DNA of 64,000 nt from Paramicrobacterium agarici (GTDB lineage Bacteria > Actinomycetota > Actinomycetes > Actinomycetales > Microbacteriaceae), in the NCBI RefSeq assembly GCF_002563955.1, contig NZ_PDJE01000001.1, positions 1,364,001-1,428,000 on the forward strand, in the 5' to 3' direction. Of this stretch, positions 51,950 through 63,516 are shown one piece after another. The notes below the pieces were generated by a model. It saw only the letters and a list, made by a program, of their open reading frames with translations, was not told where the DNA came from and did no database searches. A program made the translations under genes and the position numbers. Within the stretch, counting starts at the first letter, position 1. The number at the start of each line of letters is the position of its first letter.

Positions 51950-52416
51950 AGCGCACAACGGCGACGCCGCTGATCAGCCTCGGAGCCCTCGGCATCGTCG
52001 CCGGGTTTCTCATTGAGATGGCGCTCTCGACGAGCGGGAATGCCGTTTTCGTTCCGCCGATCTCACTGCCGCTCACGCTCGTGACCGTCGGCGCGATCGT
52101 CGTGGGTTTCGCCATTCCGATCCGGCGAGCGGTCACCGGCGCATCGAAGCGGCGCCTCGATCCGTTTCAGGCCATGCGCGTCGTCTCTCTCGCGAGAGCC
52201 TCGAGCTGGTCGGGATCGCTGTTCTTCGGGCTGGCGATCGGCGCCGTCACATTCATGATCACGCGCACGGTCTGGCCCGGGGTAGCATCGGTGTGGCTCA
52301 CCGCCGCCATGGCTCTGGGCTCGGCTCTGCTCGTGACAGCGGGACTGATCGCCGAGCACCTGTGCCGACTGCCGAAAGACGAGGACGATGACCGAGACTC
52401 CGCCGACGAATCCTGA
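51946..52416 (+). CDS. DUF3180 membrane protein
   Basis: This 156-residue protein has four hydrophobic segments and fits DUF3180, a family found after folK in many actinobacteria. MKRTTATPLISLGALG, a conserved LDPFQAMRVVSLARASSWSG and an acidic DEDDDRDSADES tail are visible. The function is unknown. The start overlaps folK and the end overlaps the PH-domain gene by 29 bases. Confidence 0.85.
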   Translation: MKRTTATPLISLGALGIVAGFLIEMALSTSGNAVFVPPISLPLTLVTVGAIVVGFAIPIRRAVTGASKRRLDPFQAMRVVSLARASSWSGSLFFGLAIGAVTFMITRTVWPGVASVWLTAAMALGSALLVTAGLIAEHLCRLPKDEDDDRDSADES

Positions 52417-52942
52417 CTCTCCGCTGAACCCGCACGACTCCAACCTCGTTGAGCCGCGGGGGAATGGACGCGTGCAGCTCGAGATCAGCGAGTGGAGGCG
52501 CGTCTCGCCCAAGTACGTGACCGTGCAGATCGTCGGAACCGTGATCACGTTCGTCGTGCTGCTCGGCGTGTTCGGCTGGCTCGCGTTCACGGGACAGACC
52601 TGGGCGTGGATTCCGTTCGGCATCGGCGTGATCGTCGCCATCGTCGACCTCGCAATCACGCCGCGGCAGGCGAAGGCCATCGGCTACCAGCTGCGAGAGG
52701 ACGACCTCGTGTTTCGCCGCGGCATTATGTGGCAGCGCATCGTCGCGGTGCCGTACGGTCGCATGCAACTCGTCGACATCACCAGGGGACCGCTCGCGCG
52801 CTGGCTCGGCCTCGCCGAGGTCAAGCTCGTCACGGCCGCCGCCGCGACAGGCGTCTCGATTCCCGGCATCCCGAATGACGAGGCCGAGCGGCTTCGCGAC
52901 CACCTCGTGGAGGTTGCCGAGACGCGCAGGGCCGGAATATGA
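52388..52942 (+). CDS. Bacterial PH-domain membrane protein, YdbS-like
   Basis: The 184-residue protein has two membrane segments (about residues 48-95) and a bacterial PH domain after them. IGYQLREDDLVFRRGIMWQRIVAVPYGRMQ and DITRGPLARWLGLAEVKLVTAAA mark the domain, of which the QxR..RxG and RMQ parts are the key. It resembles YdbS, usually paired with a larger YdbT-like protein as here. The role is unknown; roles in envelope stress or toxin resistance are reported for relatives in Firmicutes. Confidence 0.85.
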   Translation: MTETPPTNPDSPLNPHDSNLVEPRGNGRVQLEISEWRRVSPKYVTVQIVGTVITFVVLLGVFGWLAFTGQTWAWIPFGIGVIVAIVDLAITPRQAKAIGYQLREDDLVFRRGIMWQRIVAVPYGRMQLVDITRGPLARWLGLAEVKLVTAAAATGVSIPGIPNDEAERLRDHLVEVAETRRAGI

Positions 52943-54600
52943 GCGACCAGCACCCGGCACCGCACGACGCGCCGGGGCACGGCGAGCGCCAGGAGCAGGG
53001 ACCGGCAGGCGCAGGGACCAGCGCAGGCGCGTCGGCTGAACAGCATCCGGATGCCTCGGTGGAAGCCGCGGCCAAGACGCTCACGAGCGACACTCTCGCG
53101 GACGGAGAGTGGCACCGTCTGCACCCGGCCACGCCGCTGCTGAGAGGCGGCCTCATTCTCATCGCGGTGCTCGGGTACGTCATCGCCAACATGCGCGAGC
53201 GCCTTATCACGCTGTTCGTGGGCAACGACGAGCTGCGCGAGTACGAGGGCGACCCCATCGACTGGATTCTGCGCGAGAACCTCGTGGGCTGGGCGCTCAT
53301 CGGGCTCGCGGTTCTGCTCGTGCTGCTCGTTGTCGGGTTCTACCTCTCGTGGCGCATGCACACGTTCCGCGTGACGCACGAAGCCGTGGAGGTGCGCAGC
53401 GGCATTCTGTTCCGCCGCCATCGAAGGGCGGCGCTCGACCGCATCCAGGGAATCAACATCACGCGATCGTTCATTCCGAGACTCGTCGGTGCCGCAAAGC
53501 TCCAGGTCTCGGTGGCGGGCCAGGGCGCGAGCGTCGAGCTGTCATACCTCGGATCGGTGCGCACCGACGACCTGCGGCGCGACATCCTGCGCCTTGCATC
53601 GGGTGCGAAGGGCGAAACTCCCGTCTCAGCCCCGCGGCAGACGGGCGTCGACGGCTTCGTCACGGAGCGGGTCAACGAGTTTCTCGCGCCAGAGCTCGAC
53701 CCTGAGCTCGCTGAGCCCGAATCGGTCGTGCGCATTCCGCCGCTGCGCATCGCCGGCAGCGTCGTCATCAGCGACACGACGGTGTTTCTCATCCTGCTCG
53801 TCATCGGGCTGGTCATCGGAGCGATCGTCGGAACGCCGTGGGTGCTGTTCAGCATCATTCCCGCGTTCATCGGTTTTCTCACGTACTACTGGTCGCGCAT
53901 CACGAAGTCGATGCGGTACTCGATTGCTGCCACGAGGCACGGCATTCGCGTGGGATACGGTCTGCTGTCAACATCGAACGAGACGATTCCGCCCGGGCGC
54001 ATCCACGGCATCGAGGTGCGGCAGCCGCTGCTGTGGCGGCCTTTCGGATGGTGGGAGATTCGCATCAACACGGCCGTGCAGGACTCACCTGCCTCCAATC
54101 AGAGTCAGGCGCAGCAGCGTGCAACGCTCATGCCCGTCGGCACTATCGACGATGTCGAGCGCGTGCTGGCGCTCGTGCTTCCGGGCATCTCACCCGAGGA
54201 ATCGGCGGACCTTGTCGCGCGAGGGCTGCTCGGGACCGGGCCTGACCGGGACTTCGTGACCGCGCCGAAGGCCTCGTGGATCTTCAACCCGCTCACCTGG
54301 CGCCGTGTCGGTTACGCGCTGCTCGGCGACGTGCTCATCACCCGTCAGGGATTCGCGCACAGGCGACTCGTGGTCATTCCGCTCGCGCGCATTCAGTCGG
54401 TGAAGATCACGCAGGGACCATGGCAACGTCGCCGCGGACTTGCCTCGAGCCAGGCGCACACGGTTGCCGGTCCGGTCAACGCCTCGGTCGGCCAGCTGTC
54501 ACGCAACGACGCCCTCGGCTTCTTCTCGAGGGTGAACGACGCAGCGACATACGCGGCGAACGCCGACACGACCCAGCGCTGGGCGGCGACGCCGGAATGA
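52939..54600 (+). CDS. PH-domain membrane protein, YdbT-like
   Basis: This 553-residue protein has several hydrophobic segments and repeated bacterial PH domains. The first is FRVTHEAVEVRSGILFRRHRRAALDRIQGINI, key part RxG..RRxR...RIQ; the second has YSIAATRHGIRVGYGLLSTSNETIPPGRIHGIEV; and a third part near the end has RLVVIPLARIQSVKITQGP. It overlaps the smaller PH-domain gene by ATGA, and the two probably form a complex. The N-terminal 60 residues are low-complexity. Function unknown. Confidence 0.85.
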   Translation: MSDQHPAPHDAPGHGERQEQGPAGAGTSAGASAEQHPDASVEAAAKTLTSDTLADGEWHRLHPATPLLRGGLILIAVLGYVIANMRERLITLFVGNDELREYEGDPIDWILRENLVGWALIGLAVLLVLLVVGFYLSWRMHTFRVTHEAVEVRSGILFRRHRRAALDRIQGINITRSFIPRLVGAAKLQVSVAGQGASVELSYLGSVRTDDLRRDILRLASGAKGETPVSAPRQTGVDGFVTERVNEFLAPELDPELAEPESVVRIPPLRIAGSVVISDTTVFLILLVIGLVIGAIVGTPWVLFSIIPAFIGFLTYYWSRITKSMRYSIAATRHGIRVGYGLLSTSNETIPPGRIHGIEVRQPLLWRPFGWWEIRINTAVQDSPASNQSQAQQRATLMPVGTIDDVERVLALVLPGISPEESADLVARGLLGTGPDRDFVTAPKASWIFNPLTWRRVGYALLGDVLITRQGFAHRRLVVIPLARIQSVKITQGPWQRRRGLASSQAHTVAGPVNASVGQLSRNDALGFFSRVNDAATYAANADTTQRWAATPE

Positions 54601-55283
54601 GCGACACACGCGCGGGAAGACTCGGGGTCGGCGTCATCGGAGCCGGACGCGTCGGCACCGTGCTCGCGTCTGCGCTCGCAGGGGCAGGGCATGCTCTTGT
54701 CGGCGTCACTGCGGTGTCTGACGAGAGCCGCGAGCGCGCCGAAGCTCTGCTGCCCGGTGTTCCCGTTCTCACGATTCCCGAGGTCGTCGAGCGCAGCGAG
54801 CTCGTGCTGATCGCGATTCCGGATGCTGAGCTTCCCGACCTCGTCTCGGGGCTCGCCGCGACCGGAACGTGGCGCCCAGGCCAGATCGTCGCGCACACGG
54901 CACCGGGCTACGGCATCGCCGTGCTCGAGCCGGCGCAGCGCGCGGGCAGCATCCCTCTCGCGATTCACCCGGCCATGTCGTTCACCGGAACCTCCCTCGA
55001 CCTGACACGACTTGCCGAGACCTACTTCGCCGTCACAGCGCCAGCGCCCGTGCTGCCGATCGGTCAGGCCCTCGTCGTCGAGATGGGCGGCGAACCGGTC
55101 GTGATCGACGAGGCGGACCGCGCGGCGTATGCGGAGGCCATCGACACGGCGCGCTCATTCTCGCGCTCCATCGTCGAGCAGGCATCCGGCATTCTGCACG
55201 GCATCGGCGTCGACCAGCCGGGCGCCTATCTGTCGTCTCTTGTGCGCAGCGCCGTCGACGACGCTCTCTCGGCCGAGCGCTGA
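54597..55283 (+). CDS. DUF2520 Rossmann-fold protein
   Basis: This 228-residue protein has an NAD(P)-binding start GVGVIGAGRVGTVLASALAGAGH, a VLIAIPDAELPDLV segment and AIHPAMSFTGT, then a helical end with GIGVDQPGAYLSSLVRSAVDDAL. In many actinobacteria it sits between folate genes and panC and is often called a ketopantoate-reductase-like protein. Here panC is not found behind it; lysS follows after 186 bases. The ATG overlaps the PH-domain stop. Function unproven. Confidence 0.85.
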   Translation: MSDTRAGRLGVGVIGAGRVGTVLASALAGAGHALVGVTAVSDESRERAEALLPGVPVLTIPEVVERSELVLIAIPDAELPDLVSGLAATGTWRPGQIVAHTAPGYGIAVLEPAQRAGSIPLAIHPAMSFTGTSLDLTRLAETYFAVTAPAPVLPIGQALVVEMGGEPVVIDEADRAAYAEAIDTARSFSRSIVEQASGILHGIGVDQPGAYLSSLVRSAVDDALSAER

Positions 55284-55413
55284 TTTCTCGCCAGTCCTTC
55301 CCCGCTCGCGCGCCACGAACTGATGGGAGCTCCAGACAAGGCTGTGGCGAGAAGCAGACTGTGCCGCGCAGCATCCGGTCAGGGATGCCGCCAAGCATCC
55401 AGCATCCCCCGGG

Positions 55414-55419
55414 TAAACT
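55414..55419 (+). promoter_or_regulatory. Possible -10 box upstream of lysS
   Basis: TAAACT lies 50 bases before the lysS ATG in a gap of 186 bases. No strong -35 box is seen, so this is tentative. Confidence 0.3.
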
Positions 55420-55469
55420 TGACTCGGCCGATAGCCGCAGCGAAATCCCCGATCCGTAAAGGTTGATGC

Positions 55470-56978
55470 ATGACCGAGAACCGCACCGACGAGCCCACCG
55501 CCGAGGAGATCTCCCAGCAGAAGCAGGTGCGACTGGCCAAGCGAGAGCGGCTTATCGCTGAGGCGGCGGATGCTGGAAAGGGCGCGTACCCCGTGGGCGT
55601 CCCCGTCACGCACACGATCCCTCAGGTTCGCGAGCAGTGGGGCAATATCGAGACGGACTCCACCACGGGCGTCACCGTCGGCGTCGCGGGACGCATCGTT
55701 CACCTGCGCAACACGGGCAAACTGTGTTTCGCGAGTCTGCAGTCCGGCGACGGGTCGCGTCTGCAGGCGATGGTCAGCCTCGCGTCTGTGGGTGACGAGA
55801 GCCTCGCGCAGTGGAAGGAACTCGTCGATCTCGGCGACCACGTGTTCGTCTCGGGAGAGGTCATTTCGAGCCGGCGCGGAGAGCTGTCGATCATGGTCGA
55901 CGCGTGGGAGATCGCGTCGAAGGCCGTGCTTCCGCTGCCGAACCTGCACAACGAGCTGAATGAAGAGACCCGGGTTCGCAGCCGTTACCTCGACCTCATC
56001 GTGCGCGAGCAAGCGCGAACGAACGTCGTCATGCGTGCGAAGACCGTCGCGAGCCTACGGCGCACGTTCGACGACGACGGCTTCATCGAGATCGAGACTC
56101 CCATGCTGCAGGTGATGCACGGCGGCGCCTCTGCTCGCCCGTTCGTCACGCATTCAAACGCGTTCGACACCGAGCTCTTCCTGCGTATCGCGCCCGAGCT
56201 CTACCTCAAGCGCGCCGTCGTCGGCGGCATCGACCACGTGTTCGAGATCAACCGCAACTTCCGCAACGAGGGAGCCGACTCGACGCACAGCCCCGAGTTC
56301 GCGATGCTCGAGGCGTACCAGGCGTACGGCGACTACGCCTCGATCGCCGACCTCACCCAGAAGCTCATTCAGAACGCCGCCCGCGACGTCGCGGGATCAC
56401 ACGTTGTCATGTGGGCAGACGGAACGGAGTACGACCTCGGCGGTGAGTGGGACCGCATCTCGATGTTCGAGAGCCTCTCGGATGCCGCGGGACGCTCGAT
56501 CACGCCCGAGACGCCGATCGCCGAGCTCAAGAAGCTCGCGGATGCTGAGGGAATCGAGGTTCCGCACCCGATCCACGGCAAGTACGTCGAAGAGCTGTGG
56601 GAGCACTTCGTCAAGGGCGGTCTCGAGCGTCCGACGTTCGTCATGGACTTTCCCGTCGATACGAGCCCGCTCGTGCGCCACCACCGCTCTCGCGAGGGTG
56701 TCGTCGAGAAGTGGGATCTCTACGTGCGCGGATTCGAACTGGCGACAGGCTACTCCGAGCTCGTCGACCCAGTCATTCAGCGCGAGCGCTTCGTCGAGCA
56801 GGCAAAGCTCGCCGCGGGCGGAGACCTCGAGGCGATGCAGCTCGACGAGGAGTTCTTGCGCGCGCTTGAATTCGGGATGCCGCCGACGGGCGGTATGGGC
56901 ATGGGCATCGATCGTCTGCTCATGGCCCTCACCGGCCTCGGCATCCGAGAGACCATCCTCTTCCCGCTGGTCAAGTAG
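55470..56978 (+). CDS. lysS: Lysyl-tRNA synthetase, class II
   Basis: LysS charges tRNA-Lys. The 502-residue protein has the OB-fold anticodon domain at about 60-150 ([20 protein letters not shown]) and the class II catalytic core after it. Motif 1 is near [21 protein letters not shown], motif 2 is [21 protein letters not shown] and motif 3 is [21 protein letters not shown]. All three motifs are complete. It is monocistronic or joined to the small membrane protein gene six bases on. Confidence 0.98.
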   Translation: MTENRTDEPTAEEISQQKQVRLAKRERLIAEAADAGKGAYPVGVPVTHTIPQVREQWGNIETDSTTGVTVGVAGRIVHLRNTGKLCFASLQSGDGSRLQAMVSLASVGDESLAQWKELVDLGDHVFVSGEVISSRRGELSIMVDAWEIASKAVLPLPNLHNELNEETRVRSRYLDLIVREQARTNVVMRAKTVASLRRTFDDDGFIEIETPMLQVMHGGASARPFVTHSNAFDTELFLRIAPELYLKRAVVGGIDHVFEINRNFRNEGADSTHSPEFAMLEAYQAYGDYASIADLTQKLIQNAARDVAGSHVVMWADGTEYDLGGEWDRISMFESLSDAAGRSITPETPIAELKKLADAEGIEVPHPIHGKYVEELWEHFVKGGLERPTFVMDFPVDTSPLVRHHRSREGVVEKWDLYVRGFELATGYSELVDPVIQRERFVEQAKLAAGGDLEAMQLDEEFLRALEFGMPPTGGMGMGIDRLLMALTGLGIRETILFPLVK

Positions 56979-56983
56979 GCGCC

Positions 56984-57127
56984 GTGAACGACTTCCTGCC
57001 GAAGGACGAGCTCGACCCCGAGCGCAAGGACCAGCCCTCGCGCAATCGCGTGGCGCTGTGGATCATCGGCGCGGGGCTCGGCATCTACCTGATCGGCACG
57101 GGCGTGTGGGGCATCATCACGGGGTGA
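56984..57127 (+). CDS. Small single-span membrane protein, 47 residues
   Basis: A GTG six bases after lysS opens a 47-residue frame: a charged front (NDFLPKDELDPERKDQ) and one hydrophobic helix (VALWIIGAGLGIYLIGTGVW). The pattern suggests a small membrane protein made with lysS. I know no function. The codon bias fits real coding, and the length is common for such proteins in this group. Confidence 0.5.
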   Translation: MNDFLPKDELDPERKDQPSRNRVALWIIGAGLGIYLIGTGVWGIITG

Positions 57128-57160
57128 GAACAACCGGTGATCCGTCGTCGTGTGGCGCGG

Positions 57161-57166
57161 TACGAT
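57161..57166 (+). promoter_or_regulatory. Possible -10 box before small membrane protein gene
   Basis: TACGAT lies ten bases before the ATG at 57176. A transcript from it would be leaderless or nearly so. The -35 region is weak. Confidence 0.35.
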
Positions 57167-57175
57167 AGAGGCATC

Positions 57176-57370
57176 ATGATTGAGAACTTCTGGCTGAACG
57201 CAGTGTGGTCGATCACGCCGACGCTGCTGCTGTTCGGGTTGTTCTACTTCGTTCTGCGCTCGATCTTCCGCGCCGACCGCAACGAACGCCGGGTGTACGC
57301 CGACATCGAGTCAGAAGAGCGACTTCGCCGCGGTCTGCCGCCCAAGCCCGAGACGCCCTCGAATCACTGA
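57176..57370 (+). CDS. Small membrane protein, 64 residues
   Basis: This 64-residue protein has one strong hydrophobic helix, WSITPTLLLFGLFYFVLRSIF, followed by a charged tail RADRNERRVYADIESEERLR. Such proteins are common next to lysS or cardiolipin synthase genes in the Microbacteriaceae, without known role. The ATG at 57176 fits the -10-like TACGAT upstream; the frame is open to 57137. Confidence 0.6.
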   Translation: MIENFWLNAVWSITPTLLLFGLFYFVLRSIFRADRNERRVYADIESEERLRRGLPPKPETPSNH

Positions 57371-57456
57371 TGGCACGCCGCCGACACGGACGCCTGGCTG
57401 ACCAGTAGTATCGCCGTTATGGTTGAGCGCTGGCGAGCGCGGGGCACACGGGCCGC

Positions 57457-58956
57457 GTGATGAACGAGCCGCTCTTCGAGATTTTCGGCGTTGGCGTCGG
57501 CTTGTGGGCGATCGTCGTTTTCACGATCGACCTCATCGTGCGCGTGCTCGCCGTCATCTACGTTCCGCGCAACCGGCTGCCGACTGCGGGAATGGCGTGG
57601 CTTCTTGCCATCTTTTTCATTCCCTTCCTCGGCGTCCTGCTGTTTCTCATCATCGGAAACCCGAAGCTGCCGAGGCAGCGCCGTAAGCGTCAAGAAGACA
57701 TCAACTCGTACATCGCCACGGTCGTCGCCGAGCTTCCTCACGATGAGAGCCTTGTCGCGACGCCCGCGTGGCTGCCCTCGCTCGCGTACCTCAACCAGAA
57801 TCTCGGCGGTTTTCCGATGCTCGGCGGAAACACGGCCGAACTCGACCACGGGTACATGTCGAGCCTGCAGAGCATGATCGACGACATCGAGGCGGCAACT
57901 TCGTGGGTGCACGTCGAGTTCTACATTCTGTGCCTCGACGACACGACCCGACCGTTCTTCGATGCGCTCGATCGGGCGGTGAAGCGCGGTGTCCCCGTGC
58001 GTGTGCTCTTCGACCACGTCGCATCGCTGCGCATTCCGGGCTATCACGCTATGACGCGGCGGCTGACCGCGATGGGCGCCGACTGGCACCGGATGCTGCC
58101 GCTCGACCCCCTGAAATGGAAGTGGCAGCGGCCCGACCTGCGCAACCACCGCAAGCTGCTCGTCGTCGACGGCAGCGTGGCGTGGATCGGCTCGCAGAAC
58201 ATCATCGACCGCAGTTACAACAAGCGCAGGAACATCGAGCGCGGCCTGCAATGGCAAGAGCTTCAGGCGCGCGTGCGCGGCCCCGTCGTGGGGGCGATCA
58301 ATGCGATCTTCCTCACGGACTGGTACAGCGAGACCGACGATCTGCTCTCAGACAGCACCGACGTCGACGGCGAGACCGACGTGACGCAAGATGAGCGCCC
58401 GGGCTCGCTCGCCTGCCAGGTCGTACCCTCGGGCCCCGGCTTTGCGGGCGAGAACAATCTGCGCCTGTTTCTCGGCCTGCTCTGGGCAGCGCAGAAGCGC
58501 ATTGTCATCACGAGCCCGTACTTCGTGCCAGACGAGTCGCTCCTCTTCGCAGTGACGACCGCCGTTCAGCGGGGTGTGCCTGTCGATCTCTTCGTCTCAG
58601 AGATCGGAGACCAGGCTCTCGTGTACCACGCGCAGCGCTCGTACTACGAGGCACTCCTGCGCGCAGGCGTGCGCATCTTCCTGTACCCCAAGCCGTACAT
58701 TCTGCATGCCAAGCACTTCACGATCGACGATGAGGTCGCCGTTCTGGGATCCAGCAACATGGATATGCGCTCGTTCGGTCTCAACCTCGAGGTTTCGCTT
58801 TTGGTGCGGGGCGAGCCCTTCGTGAAAGACATGCGAGCGATCGAAGACCACTACCGTCGAATCAGTCGCGAGCTCACGCTCGATGAGTGGCTCAAGCAGC
58901 CTCTCCGCTCGACGATTCTCGATAATCTCGCGCGCCTGACGTCGGCGCTTCAGTGA
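57457..58956 (+). CDS. cls: Cardiolipin synthase
   Basis: The enzyme makes cardiolipin from phosphatidylglycerol at the membrane. The 499-residue protein has two hydrophobic segments at the front and two phospholipase D motifs: NHRKLLVVDGSVAWIGSQN near residue 229 and LHAKHFTIDDEVAVLGSSN near 416, each with the His-x-Lys and Asp. The spacing and the YFVPDE segment fit the bacterial Cls family. The start is GTG 57457 or the ATG right after it. Confidence 0.94.
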   Translation: MMNEPLFEIFGVGVGLWAIVVFTIDLIVRVLAVIYVPRNRLPTAGMAWLLAIFFIPFLGVLLFLIIGNPKLPRQRRKRQEDINSYIATVVAELPHDESLVATPAWLPSLAYLNQNLGGFPMLGGNTAELDHGYMSSLQSMIDDIEAATSWVHVEFYILCLDDTTRPFFDALDRAVKRGVPVRVLFDHVASLRIPGYHAMTRRLTAMGADWHRMLPLDPLKWKWQRPDLRNHRKLLVVDGSVAWIGSQNIIDRSYNKRRNIERGLQWQELQARVRGPVVGAINAIFLTDWYSETDDLLSDSTDVDGETDVTQDERPGSLACQVVPSGPGFAGENNLRLFLGLLWAAQKRIVITSPYFVPDESLLFAVTTAVQRGVPVDLFVSEIGDQALVYHAQRSYYEALLRAGVRIFLYPKPYILHAKHFTIDDEVAVLGSSNMDMRSFGLNLEVSLLVRGEPFVKDMRAIEDHYRRISRELTLDEWLKQPLRSTILDNLARLTSALQ

Positions 58957-59000
58957 CACGTTTCTGAGCCGCAGAAGCCAGTGCGCGTTATCGTGGGCAC

Positions 59001-59729
59001 ATGGATTGGGTGCTGGCGCTGTTCGCGGGTTTCATCTCGGGCATTGCGCTCGTCGTCGGCGCAGCGGTCGCGTGGTTCGTGTCGGTGCCGAAGCACGTGG
59101 TCGCGGCCGTCATGGCGTTCGGCTCGGGTGTGCTCATCTCTGCGCTCGCGTTTGATCTCGTCGACGAGGCGGCGGACAACGGCGGCTTCTGGCCGACCAT
59201 GTTCGGATTTCTCGCGGGGGCGATCGTGTACGTCGGCATCAACATCACGTTGGACTGGCGCAACGCCCGCAATCGCAACAGCAGATCGTCGTCAAAGGGC
59301 ACCGGAACGGGCATCGTCGTCGGCGCGCTGCTCGACGGCATCCCCGAGACGGCTGTGCTCGGCCTCAGTCTCGTCGGCGGCGGGCAGCTCAGCATCCCGA
59401 TTCTCGCCGCCGTCGTGATTTCGAACCTCCCCGAAGGCCTGTCGGCGACCGCCGACCTCAAACGAGAGGGCCGATCTCCCGCATACGTCTTCGGCTTATG
59501 GGGGATCACGACTGCCGCGTGCGCGTTGTCAGCGCTCGGCGGCTTCGCGCTGCTGCAGGGCGCCCCGGTGCAGGCGACGTCGTTCGTGAGCGCGATCGCC
59601 GCGGGCGCGATCCTCGCGATGATCTGCGACACGATGATTCCCGAGGCGTTTGACGACGCGAAGTCGTTCACTGGGCTGGTCGCCGTGATCGGGTTCTTTG
59701 CGGCATTCGGCATCCATCAGCTGGGCTAG
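59001..59729 (+). CDS. ZIP family metal transporter
   Basis: This 242-residue membrane protein should move zinc or other divalent metals. It has about eight hydrophobic segments and the ZIP metal site in two helices: VVGALLDGIPETAVLGLSLV and VVISNLPEGLSATADLKREG, where the usual His is replaced by Asp and Asn at some positions. A similar pattern is seen in GufA-like actinobacterial members. The middle loop is rich in Arg and Ser. The direction of transport is unknown. Confidence 0.78.
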   Translation: MDWVLALFAGFISGIALVVGAAVAWFVSVPKHVVAAVMAFGSGVLISALAFDLVDEAADNGGFWPTMFGFLAGAIVYVGINITLDWRNARNRNSRSSSKGTGTGIVVGALLDGIPETAVLGLSLVGGGQLSIPILAAVVISNLPEGLSATADLKREGRSPAYVFGLWGITTAACALSALGGFALLQGAPVQATSFVSAIAAGAILAMICDTMIPEAFDDAKSFTGLVAVIGFFAAFGIHQLG

Positions 59730-59740
59730 TGCGCGGGGCC

Positions 59741-59971
59741 TCAGCCCCGCACGAGTAGGTCGCCGGGGGAGCACCTCAGGGCATCGCAGATGGCGACGAG
59801 CGTCGAAAACCGGATCGCCTTCGCCCTGTCGTTCTTGAGCACCGAGAGGTTGACGATGCTCACGCCGACGATGTCGCTCAGTTGCGTGAGTGTCATGTCG
59901 CGCTCGGCGAGCAGCTCGTCAAGACGACAGTGGATGCCGCTCGGCTCGGCGTCGGGCTCGCGCGGCGCCAT
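59741..59971 (-). CDS. HTH transcriptional regulator, Xre-like
   Basis: This 76-residue protein is a single helix-turn-helix domain: LDELLAERDMTLTQLSDIVGVSIVNLSVLKNDRAKAI, with the recognition helix around SIVNLSVLKN, and ends in LRCSPGDLLV. Such small regulators pair with DUF2975 membrane proteins. The start codon shares one base with the DUF2975 stop (TGATG), so both are made together. It probably controls its own operon through the palindromes at 60.64-60.69 kb. Confidence 0.9.
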   Translation of the reverse strand: MAPREPDAEPSGIHCRLDELLAERDMTLTQLSDIVGVSIVNLSVLKNDRAKAIRFSTLVAICDALRCSPGDLLVRG

Positions 59972-60633
59972 CAGACGAGTCCTTCCGTGTCGCGCTGCAT
60001 GCGGCGGCCGATCTCAAACGCTGCCGCGATGACCGCAAGGGCAATTGCCCAAACCAGCGGCGACATTGAGATATCCAACGACAGGCTGAAGACGTCGTTC
60101 GCCGAGATTCCGGATGCTGCCGAGCCATCGAGATACGAGGCGACTTCGCCGTGCGCGATGGCCTGAAGAACGCCGTGACCCCAGTCGCCGACGAGTGCGA
60201 GCGCCGCAAAGGCGACGAGCCCCACGAGCGTCATCGAGCCGAATGGGCGGCCGCGCAGCACGCCGACGACGAAGACGATGATCACCGCAGCGACACCGAG
60301 CCCGGTGAGAACGGGCAGGGCATCGGCGGCGACGAGCCACCAGCGCGCTGCCAACGGCAGCCCGGAGACGGTGACGTTGGCGGTGGTGGATGCTGCACCG
60401 GTCACGGCCGCGAAGTCAGCAACCAGGTCGGGGCGATCCGTTGCCGCAAACATTCCGTCGACCTGAATCGCGGGGGAGGTGAGCATGTAGATCGCCCGCG
60501 AGACGGCGGCCCAGACATTGATGATGCTGAACATCACGGCGCCCGTGGCGATCACCTGAAGAAGGTAGCGCTCGATGCGCTCCGTGCGAGAGCGCGTTGG
60601 GCGAGAAGCGCGCTGCGTGTCAGCATCCGTCAT
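59971..60633 (-). CDS. DUF2975 membrane protein
   Basis: This 220-residue protein has about four hydrophobic segments and the layout of DUF2975. IERYLLQVIATGAVMFSIINVW is the first helix, LRGRPFGSMTLVGLVAFAAL the motif near the third, and SLDISMSPLVWAIALAVIAAAFEIGRRMQ the last; the RGRPF and FEIGRRM parts are the family marks. It is co-translated with the HTH protein. The physiological role is unknown; it may hold or sense for the regulator. Confidence 0.8.
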   Translation of the reverse strand: MTDADTQRASRPTRSRTERIERYLLQVIATGAVMFSIINVWAAVSRAIYMLTSPAIQVDGMFAATDRPDLVADFAAVTGAASTTANVTVSGLPLAARWWLVAADALPVLTGLGVAAVIIVFVVGVLRGRPFGSMTLVGLVAFAALALVGDWGHGVLQAIAHGEVASYLDGSAASGISANDVFSLSLDISMSPLVWAIALAVIAAAFEIGRRMQRDTEGLV

Positions 60634-60641
60634 TGTCGGTC

Positions 60642-60692
60642 CTTATCGAAGATCGTTATTAGCGATAAACGATAAGTTATCGATAGTCGTTA
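60642..60692. promoter_or_regulatory. AT-rich palindromic operator of the HTH/DUF2975 pair
   Basis: The stretch carries repeated CGATAA/TTATCG units. CGATAAGTTATCG (60670-60682) is a perfect 13-base palindrome. It is much richer in A and T than its surroundings and lies nine bases before the DUF2975 start. Autoregulation by the small HTH protein is inferred. Confidence 0.6.
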
Positions 60693-60743
60693 TCTCTGTC
60701 AACCTCACGGTGGCGAAGACGATCGGCACCCGGATCGAGAGGT

Positions 60744-60766
60744 TTCGCCGTCACGCCGTGGGCGAA
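60744..60766. promoter_or_regulatory. Inverted repeat upstream of clpC, possible ClgR site
   Basis: TTCGCC and GGCGAA face each other across 11 bases, about 80 bases upstream of clpC. ClgR controls clp genes in actinobacteria through GC-rich inverted repeats, but the spacing here differs from sites I know, so this is a guess. Confidence 0.25.
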
Positions 60767-60846
60767 CAGGGGCTGAGAGGAGCCAAATGCTCGTTACGCT
60801 GTCAGTATCGACGCCACTTAAGCCCGAGGTGTCGAAAGGAGTGAAG

Positions 60847-63384
<2,538 letters not shown>

Positions 63385-63398
63385 CCGCATCATCACCA

Positions 63399-63441
63399 CG
63401 CAGAGCGGGGCCGTTGACAGTGTCAGCAGCCCCGCTTTGCG
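63399..63441 (+). terminator. Terminator after clpC
   Basis: CGCAGAGCGGGGC and GCCCCGCTTTGCG form a 13-base stem with one mismatch and a 17-base loop, 14 bases after the clpC stop. The T-run is short. Confidence 0.6.
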
Positions 63442-63516
63442 TATGGTCGTGGTGCGCGCCGATGATCGATCACGAATCGAGAAGTAGCGCGTACGTCGCG
63501 TTTCTAGTGTTGAAGC

